Part shown: piece after piece, positions 1-6,975 of the stretch | How positions within the stretch are numbered: position 1 is the stretch's first letter | How the letters are laid out: the number at the start of each line of letters is the position of its first letter | Source of the DNA: Paenibacillus foliorum | Lineage (GTDB): Bacteria; Bacillota; Bacilli; Paenibacillales; NBRC-103111 | DNA: 64,000 nt | Direction of reading: 5' to 3' | NCBI RefSeq assembly: GCF_013141765.1 | Contig: NZ_WHOD01000100.1 | Span: 26,781 to 90,780, forward strand | Position numbers and translations under genes: made by a program | The notes under the pieces: generated by a model | Seen by the model: only the letters and a program-made list of their open reading frames with translations | The model's database searches: none | Told to the model about the DNA's origin: nothing

Positions 1-1
1 T

Positions 2-154
2 CAGTTTAAGAAGGAAAACCCGGACCGTCAGGCTCCGGATTATAACGAGAAGATTCAGGTTGCGCGCCAAGAGATGGGACGCCAATACGGAGAAGGTACT
101 GGCTACCAAACCGTCATCGTGAAAGAGCTTCGCGACCTGTTATCTTCTTTCTAA
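2..154 (+). CDS. C-terminal end of an unrecognised protein (partial)
   Basis: An open frame enters from the left edge and ends at a TAA at 152-154, giving about 50 residues rich in charged and polar side chains (Lys, Asp, Gln, Arg) and ending in LRDLLSSF. It stops 13 bases before the next gene, so the two are probably co-transcribed. The fragment shows no motif I can assign. It is called coding because the frame is open, its composition is protein-like and it sits tightly against the next gene. Confidence 0.6.
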   Translation, partial: QFKKENPDRQAPDYNEKIQVARQEMGRQYGEGTGYQTVIVKELRDLLSSF

Positions 155-167
155 AGGCGGCTGAAGC

Positions 168-803
168 ATGAGCTTGGAAGGAATTAAGATAGAATCATTC
201 TCATTAGGACCCTTGCAGACCAATGCCTATTTGTTGTCGAGACCCGATGAGAACAAAGGGATCATCATCGATCCTGGTATGAATCCGAAGTCGCTGCTGA
301 AACGAATTGACGGCATGGAGATTGAGGCCATTCTGCTGACGCATGCTCATTTCGACCACATCGGCGGTGTTGGTGAAATCCGCAAGCTGAAGAGCTGCCC
401 GGTCTACCTGCATGATGCGGAAGCGGATTGGTTGACCAATCCGAACCGCAATGGCTCAACCAAGTGGCCGGAGCTGGGCGGTCCTATCGTTACTGATCCA
501 GCCGAATATGCTTTGGATCAAGGACAAGTGCTCAAGATGCTGGGCCTTGAGATCAAGGTGTTCCATACGCCGGGTCATTCGCCTGGAAGCGTCAGCTTCT
601 TGGTAGGTCCGCATCTGTTCGGCGGCGATGTGCTGTTCCGACTCTCTGTTGGGCGTACCGATCTGCCAGGCGGCAGGAACGAAGAACTGATGGATTCGAT
701 TCATGGCACGCTGTTCAAGCTGCCTGATGAGACCATTGTCTACCCCGGTCACGGGGGAAAGACGACCATTGGCTATGAACGTGAGAATAACCCTTACGTT
801 TAG
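168..803 (+). CDS. MBL-fold metallo-hydrolase (glyoxalase II / YqgX-like)
   Basis: A 211-residue cytoplasmic metallo-beta-lactamase-fold hydrolase. The metal-binding signature THAHFDH lies at residues 58-64 (His59, His61, Asp63, His64). It is followed by HTPGHSPGS (third metal His), GGDVLF (bridging Asp) and YPGHGG (last His), which is the complete ligand set of the glyoxalase II/YqgX subgroup. The length matches the short single-domain members that lack the C-terminal glutathione-binding helices of true glyoxalase II. Thiol-ester or related hydrolysis is therefore likely, but the substrate is unknown. The start at 168 follows an AAAGGCGG-like ribosome site. A strong hairpin after the stop closes the unit. 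Family assignment is firm; a role in methylglyoxal detoxification is only a possibility. Confidence 0.9.
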   Translation: MSLEGIKIESFSLGPLQTNAYLLSRPDENKGIIIDPGMNPKSLLKRIDGMEIEAILLTHAHFDHIGGVGEIRKLKSCPVYLHDAEADWLTNPNRNGSTKWPELGGPIVTDPAEYALDQGQVLKMLGLEIKVFHTPGHSPGSVSFLVGPHLFGGDVLFRLSVGRTDLPGGRNEELMDSIHGTLFKLPDETIVYPGHGGKTTIGYERENNPYV

Positions 804-836
804 AGGTGCTCCACGCTTATTATTGAATAAGTTGCC

Positions 837-884
837 AAAGACTCCAACGTTATTGCCACATCCGGCAGTAACGTTGGAGTCTTT
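837..884. terminator. Bidirectional hairpin terminator
   Basis: A perfect 16-bp inverted repeat (arms 837-852 and 869-884, AAAGACTCCAACGTTA and its complement) has a loop that can pair further (GCC/GGC). It lies between two convergent genes, the MBL hydrolase and the epimerase, and probably serves both. The T-run after the right arm is interrupted. Confidence 0.75.
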
Positions 885-932
885 GTGTTTCAAGCATTTG
901 AGGCTAGCGAACGCGCGGCAGAGCCGCGGCAA

Positions 933-1934
933 CTATTTCTTGATACAATACAGCCGACTCGTTGCCTCCCAAATTTCTCCTGATTCGAGGCCTATTAAGC
1001 CGATATCTTCTGCAGGGAGCTGCACGCTTGGCGCATTAACGAGATTAACCTGCGGTTCTGGGCAAAAGAACCCTTCCGTCGCATTATTGTTCCAAATCAT
1101 CCACTGCTTGTAGGCAGTACCAACGTCATACACCAGCGTTACTTGGTTGCGGGTGTCGGTCAATTCCATTCGGTTGCGTCCGTTTTGCGGTACAGCTGTG
1201 TAGTGATTATCCATCGATTCGAAAAACGGCGAGAGGCCGCCTGCTTTCATCTTCTCCTCATTCTCTGTGAGCGGCTGAAACTTGCCTGTCGGCAGCATTC
1301 TATCGTTAAGCTCCCAGCGCTGCCCGGTCGTTAATCTGAATTCATAGTCGGAAGCGGTGCTGTTCGGAGCAAATGGTGCATTGATAGCAGTGTGAAAGGC
1401 TAACAGGCAAGGCATACTATCTTTTCCGTCGTTTTGCACAATGACATGCTGCAGCAGTCCTGATTCACTTAAAGTATATTTTAGCTTAATGGTGAAGGAG
1501 TGGGGGATGAAGGAGTAGACAGAATGCCCCTCACGAACCTTAAGTGATAAGGTTACACGGCTTTCCGTTTCATCTGCACCGTAATGCTCCACCTCCCAAG
1601 GGATATTATGTACGAATCCATGGAGATGGTTGCCGGTAGCCGCTTCATTCACAGGAAACTGGTAGCACTTGCCGTCCCAAGGGAATTTACCATCCTCAAA
1701 ACGGTTAGGTGGGAATAACACGGGAATTCCATGTGCATAAGGTATTTTCTTGAAGTCTTCCATTTCTTCTGCAGAAGGCTCCCGCAAAAATTGATATTCA
1801 TTCTTCGTATCGCGAAACGCAATGAGATTAGCGCCAACTGCCGGCAGAACAGTCGCCTCATAGGGCCCGGCTTTAAGCCAAATCGCTTGCTCCTGATGAT
1901 ATAACCCTTCATAGCTTTTATTAATAGTAACCAT
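933..1934 (-). CDS. Aldose 1-epimerase family protein
   Basis: A 333-residue galactose-mutarotase-fold protein, expected to interconvert alpha and beta anomers of a sugar in the cytoplasm. Visible landmarks are the N-terminal strand pair ending in GANLIAF, HGIPVLFPPNRF around residue 68, and HLHGFVHN around residue 103, whose histidines correspond to the substrate-binding and acid residues of the GalM fold. The middle contains the usual run of beta strands. The start at 1934 has a good AAGGAGG site. It lies 78 bases downstream of the GH2 glycosidase on the same strand with no terminator between. It is thus likely the second gene of that operon, mutarotating the sugar the glycosidase releases. 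Sugar specificity cannot be read from sequence. Confidence 0.85.
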   Translation of the reverse strand: MVTINKSYEGLYHQEQAIWLKAGPYEATVLPAVGANLIAFRDTKNEYQFLREPSAEEMEDFKKIPYAHGIPVLFPPNRFEDGKFPWDGKCYQFPVNEAATGNHLHGFVHNIPWEVEHYGADETESRVTLSLKVREGHSVYSFIPHSFTIKLKYTLSESGLLQHVIVQNDGKDSMPCLLAFHTAINAPFAPNSTASDYEFRLTTGQRWELNDRMLPTGKFQPLTENEEKMKAGGLSPFFESMDNHYTAVPQNGRNRMELTDTRNQVTLVYDVGTAYKQWMIWNNNATEGFFCPEPQVNLVNAPSVQLPAEDIGLIGLESGEIWEATSRLYCIKK

Positions 1935-2012
1935 GATTCCTCCTTAATGATTCGGAAAGATAGAGTTCAACTTGTATTAGAATACCACAAGAAGAACTCC
2001 TATAGGGTCTGA

Positions 2013-4826
2013 TTATTTGTAGTTTACCAATATATCGATCGGGTAACGTCCAGCGTTACGGCCGTATAGACATAACCCTCCAGATTCCTCCGGTAATCCG
2101 GCAGGTACCTCCAGCTTCAATCGGAACGAGCCTTTCTCTATGATATTCGGCATCATCCTGCTGGGGATACGGATACGCTGCAGATAGCCGTAGGAACCGG
2201 CTTCATCCAGCTTGCGGTCATCCTGCTGATAATGCCAGGACAGCACTCCGCGGCTGTCAGCAGGGTCATCCGGCAGCTGCAATAGCTCTACGGGTTGACC
2301 GTCGACATATACTTGCACGGTGCTGGAATGTTTCTTAGCATCCGTCATATAGTAGGAGTTCAAGTTCATGCCTGGATCGGCTTTCCTTCCATGCATATAG
2401 GAGATATCGACGGTTGGATCGTCGATCAGCTTTTGATCTTTGGCAAGCAGCAGCTTAGCTCCGGCCTCCAAATAAATATCCATATCACCGAAGCTATTGA
2501 AGCGGGTTAAGGAAGAAATATCGATATCGTATTCGAAAAAACCACCATCGTTATTGCCGCTTCTATTGCTGCCGTTCACCTTATGGTCGTTCAGAGCCTG
2601 CCAAGTGTAATCCCACTGTTTGCCCAGCGAGGAAGCCGGGGCTACCTGAAGCCACTGACCCTCTAGGGTATAAAGCCCGCCAGCTACACCGCTTCGCACA
2701 TCGAAAGTGATGAAGTTGCGGGCGACCGCTGAACGGATAGCTGAATACGCAGGGTCCTTTAATTCAATGGCCAGTATGGCAACCGCATCTGTCAGCGGCA
2801 TTTGCACTTGTAATTGAGGCAGCTTGGTTACACCGTATGTATTCCAGATCACGTCTTCAATACCTTGGCTGGAGACAGTTTTGCAGCCCAAGCTGTCATA
2901 CCACAGCTCCCATGACAGCTCCATAGGTTTGCCATGATAGGTATCGGCGAAGCTGGAAACCGCAAGCGGTACGCTGACCACTTGACCACTGTCGACTGTA
3001 GCGCAAGGCGGAGCATCTATAACTACAAAGTCAGGCCGATGCAGGTCATACAGGCTCATTCCTTCGATAAAGCCTTCATAGCCGAAGTCTTTATCTGAAT
3101 CATCAATCCGGTAATAGCCGTTGAATTCATTGGTTACATCTTTGAATTCGGTGAACACGAAGCCGCAAATTTTATCATGTCGGCGGAATTCGTTCAGCAT
3201 GTACCTGTATTGCCAGGCTAGATCGCTGTCCCCTGCACTTCCTTCAATGCCCCACACGGCCCCGCATTCGCTGTTCATTAGCGGCGCATCGGATTGCCGG
3301 TGTTCATCGATATAGTTCCAGCTGGAGCCGGGATAGGTGCTTTGCACTGCATGTTCAATGTGGTCTCGGACAAGCTCGTAGCCATTCAGGTAAAAATGCC
3401 ATGTATTCAAGTCGCTCTCCACATGGTCGTAGCGGCAGGGGGAATTGTCCTCGACCAGACGAGTCGGGTCTACAGACTTAGCCCATTCGTATATTTCCTT
3501 AACCCACTGCTGGGTTTCCGGTTTAAAGGTCTTATCGTTCCCAGACGCCCCCTCTGTTTCATGCAGCAAGCCCCATGTTTCATTGAACATAACCCAAGAA
3601 TAAACGGACGGATGATTCCAATCACGATAAATGGTTTCCTGTGCTTCCGGTTTGTAGGCTGATTTTGCTTGGTCATCGGGAGTTCCCCAGAAGCAGGGCA
3701 TATCCTCCATAACTAGCATCCCTAATTTATCTGCCCAATACAGCTTGCGCGGCTCCTCCGGTTTGATGTGAATCCGCACCATATTGAGGCCAAGCCGCTT
3801 CAAGCGATAAATTTCATCACGCATTTCTTCATCCGTCGGATAGGTAAAGAAACCGGTTGGGTGGAAGGATTGATCCAAAGTACCGTTCAGAAAAATCGGC
3901 TTTTCGTTCAATGTAATCCAGCGTGATTCCAGACCCTCTTGTTTAACTGTTCCGACCGTGCGGATTCCGAAATAGGTAGCGATGTTGTCGATATTGTTTA
4001 TGCTGCTTTCCGTTGAGCTAATGCCGCCAAGACCCTCGCTGCTGCTTTCCAATGTAATCATGCCTTCATACAAATGAGGCGTATCCGGACTCCAAAGTTG
4101 AGGCTCAGTCACTTGGAATGAGGTATGAAAATGCTGCACTCCTTGCTCTAAGTTGAGCTCTAAGGAATGCTTGACCTGTCCTTCGTCAAAAGCAAACGAC
4201 AGAACGGCATCTCCTTCGGAGGAGGCATGGATAACCCCCAGAACTTCAATGGTTCCATCGAGATGGGTAGTAAATTGCACCCGCTGTACATAATTGTCGG
4301 GACGGGCCTCAAGCCATACGGTTTGCCAGATGCCTCTAATTTCCCCGTAGCCTTGTTTACCCCGTGCTTGGTACGGCTCGTCATTGTCTTCAACGCGAAC
4401 GACAAGGAGATTATCCCCATTGCGCATCCATGCTTCCGTCACATCAAATTCAAAGCTGCCATAACCTCCGCTGTGCCTGCCGACATGGATTTGATTGACC
4501 CATACATCGCAATGATAATCGACAGCACCGAAGCGGAGAAAGATCCGGCCTCCTTGCTGAGTGGGAATCCAATTGATGGTTCGGCTGTACCAGCCGGTTC
4601 CCAGGACATTTTCCCCGATACCGGATAAAGGGGAAACCCATGAAAACGGTACCGTAATTTCATTCGGGAAAGCCGTAGTTGATCCGTTAAACCATTGTTC
4701 AGCTACTCCTTTGTTATCAGGATCGAAGCCAAATGACCAGCTTCCGTTCAGATTCAACCAATCCGTTCGCTGCCAATCAGGTCTAGGGAATTCAGGACGT
4801 GGAATAGCCGTTTGGGTAAGAAGCAT
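2013..4826 (-). CDS. Glycoside hydrolase family 2 enzyme (beta-galactosidase/glucuronidase-like)
   Basis: A 937-residue retaining exo-glycosidase without a signal peptide, so cytoplasmic. Domain order: an N-terminal sugar-binding jelly roll (about 1-180, with WLNLNGSWSFGF and VWVNQIHVGRHSGGYGSFEFDVT), an Ig-like domain (about 185-300), then a TIM barrel starting at WITLNEKPIFLNGTLDQ. The acid/base glutamate is Glu416 in VMFNETWG (preceded by Asn415, as required in this clan). The nucleophile candidate is Glu520 in MNSECGAVWG. A long extra beta-rich C-terminus (about 640-937) ends in a motif resembling the tail of the neighbouring regulator. It is transcribed divergently from the ArsR-type gene and is followed by the epimerase. 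The substrate, a terminal beta-linked hexose or hexuronic acid, is inferred only from the family. Confidence 0.92.
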   Translation of the reverse strand: MLLTQTAIPRPEFPRPDWQRTDWLNLNGSWSFGFDPDNKGVAEQWFNGSTTAFPNEITVPFSWVSPLSGIGENVLGTGWYSRTINWIPTQQGGRIFLRFGAVDYHCDVWVNQIHVGRHSGGYGSFEFDVTEAWMRNGDNLLVVRVEDNDEPYQARGKQGYGEIRGIWQTVWLEARPDNYVQRVQFTTHLDGTIEVLGVIHASSEGDAVLSFAFDEGQVKHSLELNLEQGVQHFHTSFQVTEPQLWSPDTPHLYEGMITLESSSEGLGGISSTESSINNIDNIATYFGIRTVGTVKQEGLESRWITLNEKPIFLNGTLDQSFHPTGFFTYPTDEEMRDEIYRLKRLGLNMVRIHIKPEEPRKLYWADKLGMLVMEDMPCFWGTPDDQAKSAYKPEAQETIYRDWNHPSVYSWVMFNETWGLLHETEGASGNDKTFKPETQQWVKEIYEWAKSVDPTRLVEDNSPCRYDHVESDLNTWHFYLNGYELVRDHIEHAVQSTYPGSSWNYIDEHRQSDAPLMNSECGAVWGIEGSAGDSDLAWQYRYMLNEFRRHDKICGFVFTEFKDVTNEFNGYYRIDDSDKDFGYEGFIEGMSLYDLHRPDFVVIDAPPCATVDSGQVVSVPLAVSSFADTYHGKPMELSWELWYDSLGCKTVSSQGIEDVIWNTYGVTKLPQLQVQMPLTDAVAILAIELKDPAYSAIRSAVARNFITFDVRSGVAGGLYTLEGQWLQVAPASSLGKQWDYTWQALNDHKVNGSNRSGNNDGGFFEYDIDISSLTRFNSFGDMDIYLEAGAKLLLAKDQKLIDDPTVDISYMHGRKADPGMNLNSYYMTDAKKHSSTVQVYVDGQPVELLQLPDDPADSRGVLSWHYQQDDRKLDEAGSYGYLQRIRIPSRMMPNIIEKGSFRLKLEVPAGLPEESGGLCLYGRNAGRYPIDILVNYK

Positions 4827-4961
4827 AAGAGCACAACCTTTCCTTGCTTATTTGATATATAAATAATACAATTTACATTATAATAATACAATAATAATAT
4901 TTATTTTTAATAATTTACATTGTGATATTGCAATATCGTTTGAAGGGAGCAGAAGTTAATT
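4827..4961. promoter_or_regulatory. AT-rich divergent intergenic region with operator candidates
   Basis: This 135-base region separates two divergent genes and is extremely AT-rich. It contains a perfect 14-bp palindrome, GATATTGCAATATC, at 4924-4937, just ahead of the regulator start. A direct repeat AATTTACATT occurs at 4870-4879 and 4912-4921, 42 bp apart. Dyads of this size are typical of ArsR/SmtB-family operators, so autoregulation plus control of the GH2 operon is a reasonable inference. No single promoter stands out among the many TATAAT-like hexamers. Confidence 0.5.
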
Positions 4962-5888
4962 ATGGCAGAACCGACGGATACTATGAGACGAATTCCCGCA
5001 CACCAAATTCAAGAGGTAGCGAAAGCGCTAGCGGGAGATTTGCGGTTGCGTATTTTGGAAGCATTGGGGGAGCGGCCCAAGAGCATTACTCAGCTAGTCG
5101 AGGAGCTGGGCGTCGCACAGCCGACGGTCTCGATTAATGTACAGGCTTTGGAGCAGGCAGGGCTGTTAACATCCTCACAGGGAAGCGGCAGGGAAAAGAT
5201 TTGCGCGCGCACATTGGATAAGCTGCTATTTGAGCTGCCAATGCGTCCGGGGGAGGGTTTGCATGAGGTAGAGGAATTATCGATGCCGGTAGGACTTTAC
5301 ACCGATTGTGAGATTGGGCCACCTTGCGGCTTGTACGGCTTGGAAGGGAAGATTGGCTGTCCGGACGATCCGCGTGCATTCTATATGCCAGAACGTGTGC
5401 AGGCTAATATGTTATGGTTTAGTGAGGCAGGTTATGTCGAGTATTCATTTGCCAACCCCCTGCCCAAAGGAATTCCGCTGCAGCAGCTGATGCTAAGCGC
5501 AGAGCTTTGCTCGGAAGCGGAGGGCTATAATCAAGAATGGCCGTCCGACATATCCCTTAGCATTAACGGTAAACCGATAGGGACATGGACATGCCAAGGT
5601 GATTTTGGAGACAGGAAAGGGAAGCTATCCTCCAACATTCCTTTGGGGAGCTCACAGTACGGTTTGCTGACAGAGTGGAGCATAAGTGAAGAAGGAAGCT
5701 GCATTAATGGGGAGAAATCAGCGGAAACCGTACTAAGTGACTTGAACCTGCAATACAATTGCCCGATTAAGGTTAGGTTGGAGGTACGTGAGGATGCTAT
5801 GAATTGTCGGGGGTTGAACCTGTTTGGCTCCGGTTATGGGGATCATCCCCAGGATGTAAAGCTTCGTTTTGTGCGTACAGCTGATTAA
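4962..5888 (+). CDS. ArsR-type winged-helix regulator with large C-terminal sensor domain
   Basis: A 308-residue protein. Residues about 10-90 form an ArsR-like winged helix: helix pair around LRLRILEALGERPKSITQL, recognition helix VAQPTVSINVQALEQAGLL, and wing residues SQGSGREKI. The remaining 215 residues are a beta-rich domain with no DNA-binding features, including ISLSINGKPIGTWTCQGDFG, and closing with GLNLFGSGYGDHPQDVKLRF. This is far larger than a normal 100-residue ArsR protein, so the C-terminus probably senses a ligand, plausibly the sugar handled by the divergent GH2 operon. No metal-binding Cys cluster typical of ArsR/SmtB metal sensors is seen. The start at 4962 follows a purine-rich AAGGGAGC site. 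Confidence 0.85.
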   Translation: MAEPTDTMRRIPAHQIQEVAKALAGDLRLRILEALGERPKSITQLVEELGVAQPTVSINVQALEQAGLLTSSQGSGREKICARTLDKLLFELPMRPGEGLHEVEELSMPVGLYTDCEIGPPCGLYGLEGKIGCPDDPRAFYMPERVQANMLWFSEAGYVEYSFANPLPKGIPLQQLMLSAELCSEAEGYNQEWPSDISLSINGKPIGTWTCQGDFGDRKGKLSSNIPLGSSQYGLLTEWSISEEGSCINGEKSAETVLSDLNLQYNCPIKVRLEVREDAMNCRGLNLFGSGYGDHPQDVKLRFVRTAD

Positions 5889-5900
5889 GCAGATTAAAGA

Positions 5901-5948
5901 AAGGGGCTGTCTCAAAAGGTCATGAAATGACCTTTGAGACAGCCCTTT
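5901..5948. terminator. Strong hairpin resembling IS terminal inverted repeats
   Basis: A near-perfect 20-bp inverted repeat, with arms at about 5901-5922 and 5928-5948, starts with AAGGGGCTGTCTCAAAAGG and ends CCTTTGAGACAGCCC followed by TTTCTTT. It is well placed to terminate the ArsR-type gene. GGGCTGTCTCAAAA is also the kind of end carried by IS1182-like elements, so the hairpin may be two abutting IS ends or a MITE-like relic. The first reading is directly supported; the second is recalled family knowledge. Confidence 0.7.
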
Positions 5949-5991
5949 CTTTGCTTTAACATATACCGAAAGAAATCATTTTCAATAATGT

Positions 5992-6040
5992 GAGCTGTCT
6001 TGTAAGCGTGATAAGTTCCTTTTGGGACAGCCCTTTTCTT
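5992..6040 (+). repeat. Decayed second copy of the preceding inverted repeat
   Basis: GAGCTGTCTTGTAAG at 5992 and TTTTGGGACAGCCCTTTTCTTGC at about 6018-6041 echo the arms and trailing T-tract of the hairpin at 5901-5948, with several mismatches. Two such ends about 90 bases apart suggest a small degenerate mobile-element footprint. Alternatively it is a tandem terminator. Confidence 0.4.
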
Positions 6041-6182
6041 GCTAGGCAACATAACGCTGGGGCAAGAGTCTATTTTTTCCTATATGGGTAAATACCGTGT
6101 TCCCAATGGGTGATTCACCATAGACTATGGATGTGTTCATCAGGAACATATGCCTTACTAATACACGGAGGTGTCCAATATC

Positions 6183-6488
6183 ATGGAGAAATACAAACCG
6201 ATGCAAATGCCTATGCACCATGTGCAAATGCCTGCGCCAAACATGTCCGCACCAAATATGCAAATGCCTGTAATGCAAATGCCAAACCAGGCACCGATGC
6301 CAGTCCATCACATCACCGCACCCATCAATCTTCACGCCAGCTACGAGGAAATCAATATTTACGAGCCGAAAAAAGAGCACCATCATGGTCACGGTCATTA
6401 CCATAAGCCGGTAGGGTGGTCATCAGTGGGAACCATTCTGGTTCTGTACATCCTGCTTGTGATTATTCTTCGCAGCACATGCAAATAA
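6183..6488 (+). CDS. Small Met/Pro/His-rich protein with C-terminal membrane anchor
   Basis: A 101-residue protein. Residues 1-45 are built from irregular Met-Pro units (MQMPMHHVQMP, PNMQMPVMQMPNQAPMP). Residues about 65-78 form a histidine-rich patch (KKEHHHGHGHYHK). The end is one hydrophobic helix (SVGTILVLYILLVIILRS) with a short Cys-Lys tail. The hydrophobic end resembles the tiny YjcZ-type sporulation membrane proteins of bacilli, and the front resembles Met/His-rich spore-coat or copper-binding peptides. Function is unknown; metal binding is an inference from composition. ATG 6183 is preferred over GTG 6171 because GGAGG at 6168-6172 overlaps the GTG. A hairpin follows at 6540. Confidence 0.7.
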   Translation: MEKYKPMQMPMHHVQMPAPNMSAPNMQMPVMQMPNQAPMPVHHITAPINLHASYEEINIYEPKKEHHHGHGHYHKPVGWSSVGTILVLYILLVIILRSTCK

Positions 6489-6539
6489 CCGTCCAGTAGA
6501 CACAATGCTGTTTTAGAGCAAGTCTGCTGCCATGATGGG

Positions 6540-6579
6540 AAGGCTCCTTACTGTTATTCGGGTGGGAGTAGGGAGCCTT
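6540..6579 (+). terminator. Hairpin after the Met/His-rich gene
   Basis: Arms AAGGCTCCTTA (6540-6550) and TAGGGAGCCTT (6569-6579) pair over 11 bp with one G-U pair. There is no long T-run afterwards, so terminator strength is uncertain, but the position after a lone gene and before the next promoter fits. Confidence 0.5.
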
Positions 6580-6657
6580 TCGCGGGTGGCTTACATAGGA
6601 AATGGCCTTACAAAATAACGGTTATTGGAAAATCATTCGGTATCGAAAAAGTTATAA

Positions 6658-6686
6658 TTGACAGCGAGTTGTATTAACGTTAATAT
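6658..6686 (+). promoter_or_regulatory. Consensus sigma-A promoter for the dehydrogenase/ABC operon
   Basis: TTGACA at 6658-6663, a 17-base spacer, then TAATAT at 6681-6686. The first operator dyad sits inside the spacer and touches the -10, so a bound repressor would block RNA polymerase. The next gene starts about 285 bases downstream, leaving a long leader. Confidence 0.75.
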
Positions 6687-6719
6687 ATCGTTATAAAGCT
6701 TGTGTTAACGTTAATACAA
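6669..6719. promoter_or_regulatory. Paired LacI-type operator (two TTAACGTTAA dyads)
   Basis: Two perfect TTAACGTTAA palindromes lie at 6674-6683 and 6705-6714, with centres 31 bp apart (about three helical turns). Together they sit in a larger inverted repeat, TTGTATTAACGTTAA at 6669-6683 and its complement at 6705-6719. A central CG in an AT palindrome is typical of LacI/GalR-family operators. The LacI gene at 13645 in the same operon is the natural candidate to bind it. Confidence 0.7.
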
Positions 6720-6863
6720 TTAACAAAATTGAGAAAAGGATGCATGGCTATTAAACGGTTTCAAGGATAACGGGCCTTGGTGAGATTCAAGCTTACCGTA
6801 CAAGTCACAACTCAATTACAAGCAGAGGTTAATTCGCTATGTTCAAGATGTTTAGTGGCTAAA

Positions 6864-6877
6864 TGTAAGCGCTGTTA
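6864..6877. promoter_or_regulatory. cre box (CcpA site) in the operon leader
   Basis: TGTAAGCGCTGTTA matches the catabolite-responsive consensus TGWAANCGNTNWCA at 13 of 14 positions. Lying about 180 bases downstream of the promoter and before the first gene, it would act as a transcription roadblock under carbon catabolite repression. Confidence 0.65.
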
Positions 6878-6975
6878 TAACTATTTACAAAAAAAGAAGT
6901 CACAGGGTCATCCAAACTGTGGGACTTGCAACGGCTCATATCATGGTTATGGAGAGCTTAAAAGGAGTGTACAAA

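Noticed and set aside
6600..6975. Possible T-box or metabolite riboswitch in the 285-base leader
   Set aside because: No specifier stem, T-box sequence or recognisable aptamer core was seen; only the operators and a cre are supportable.
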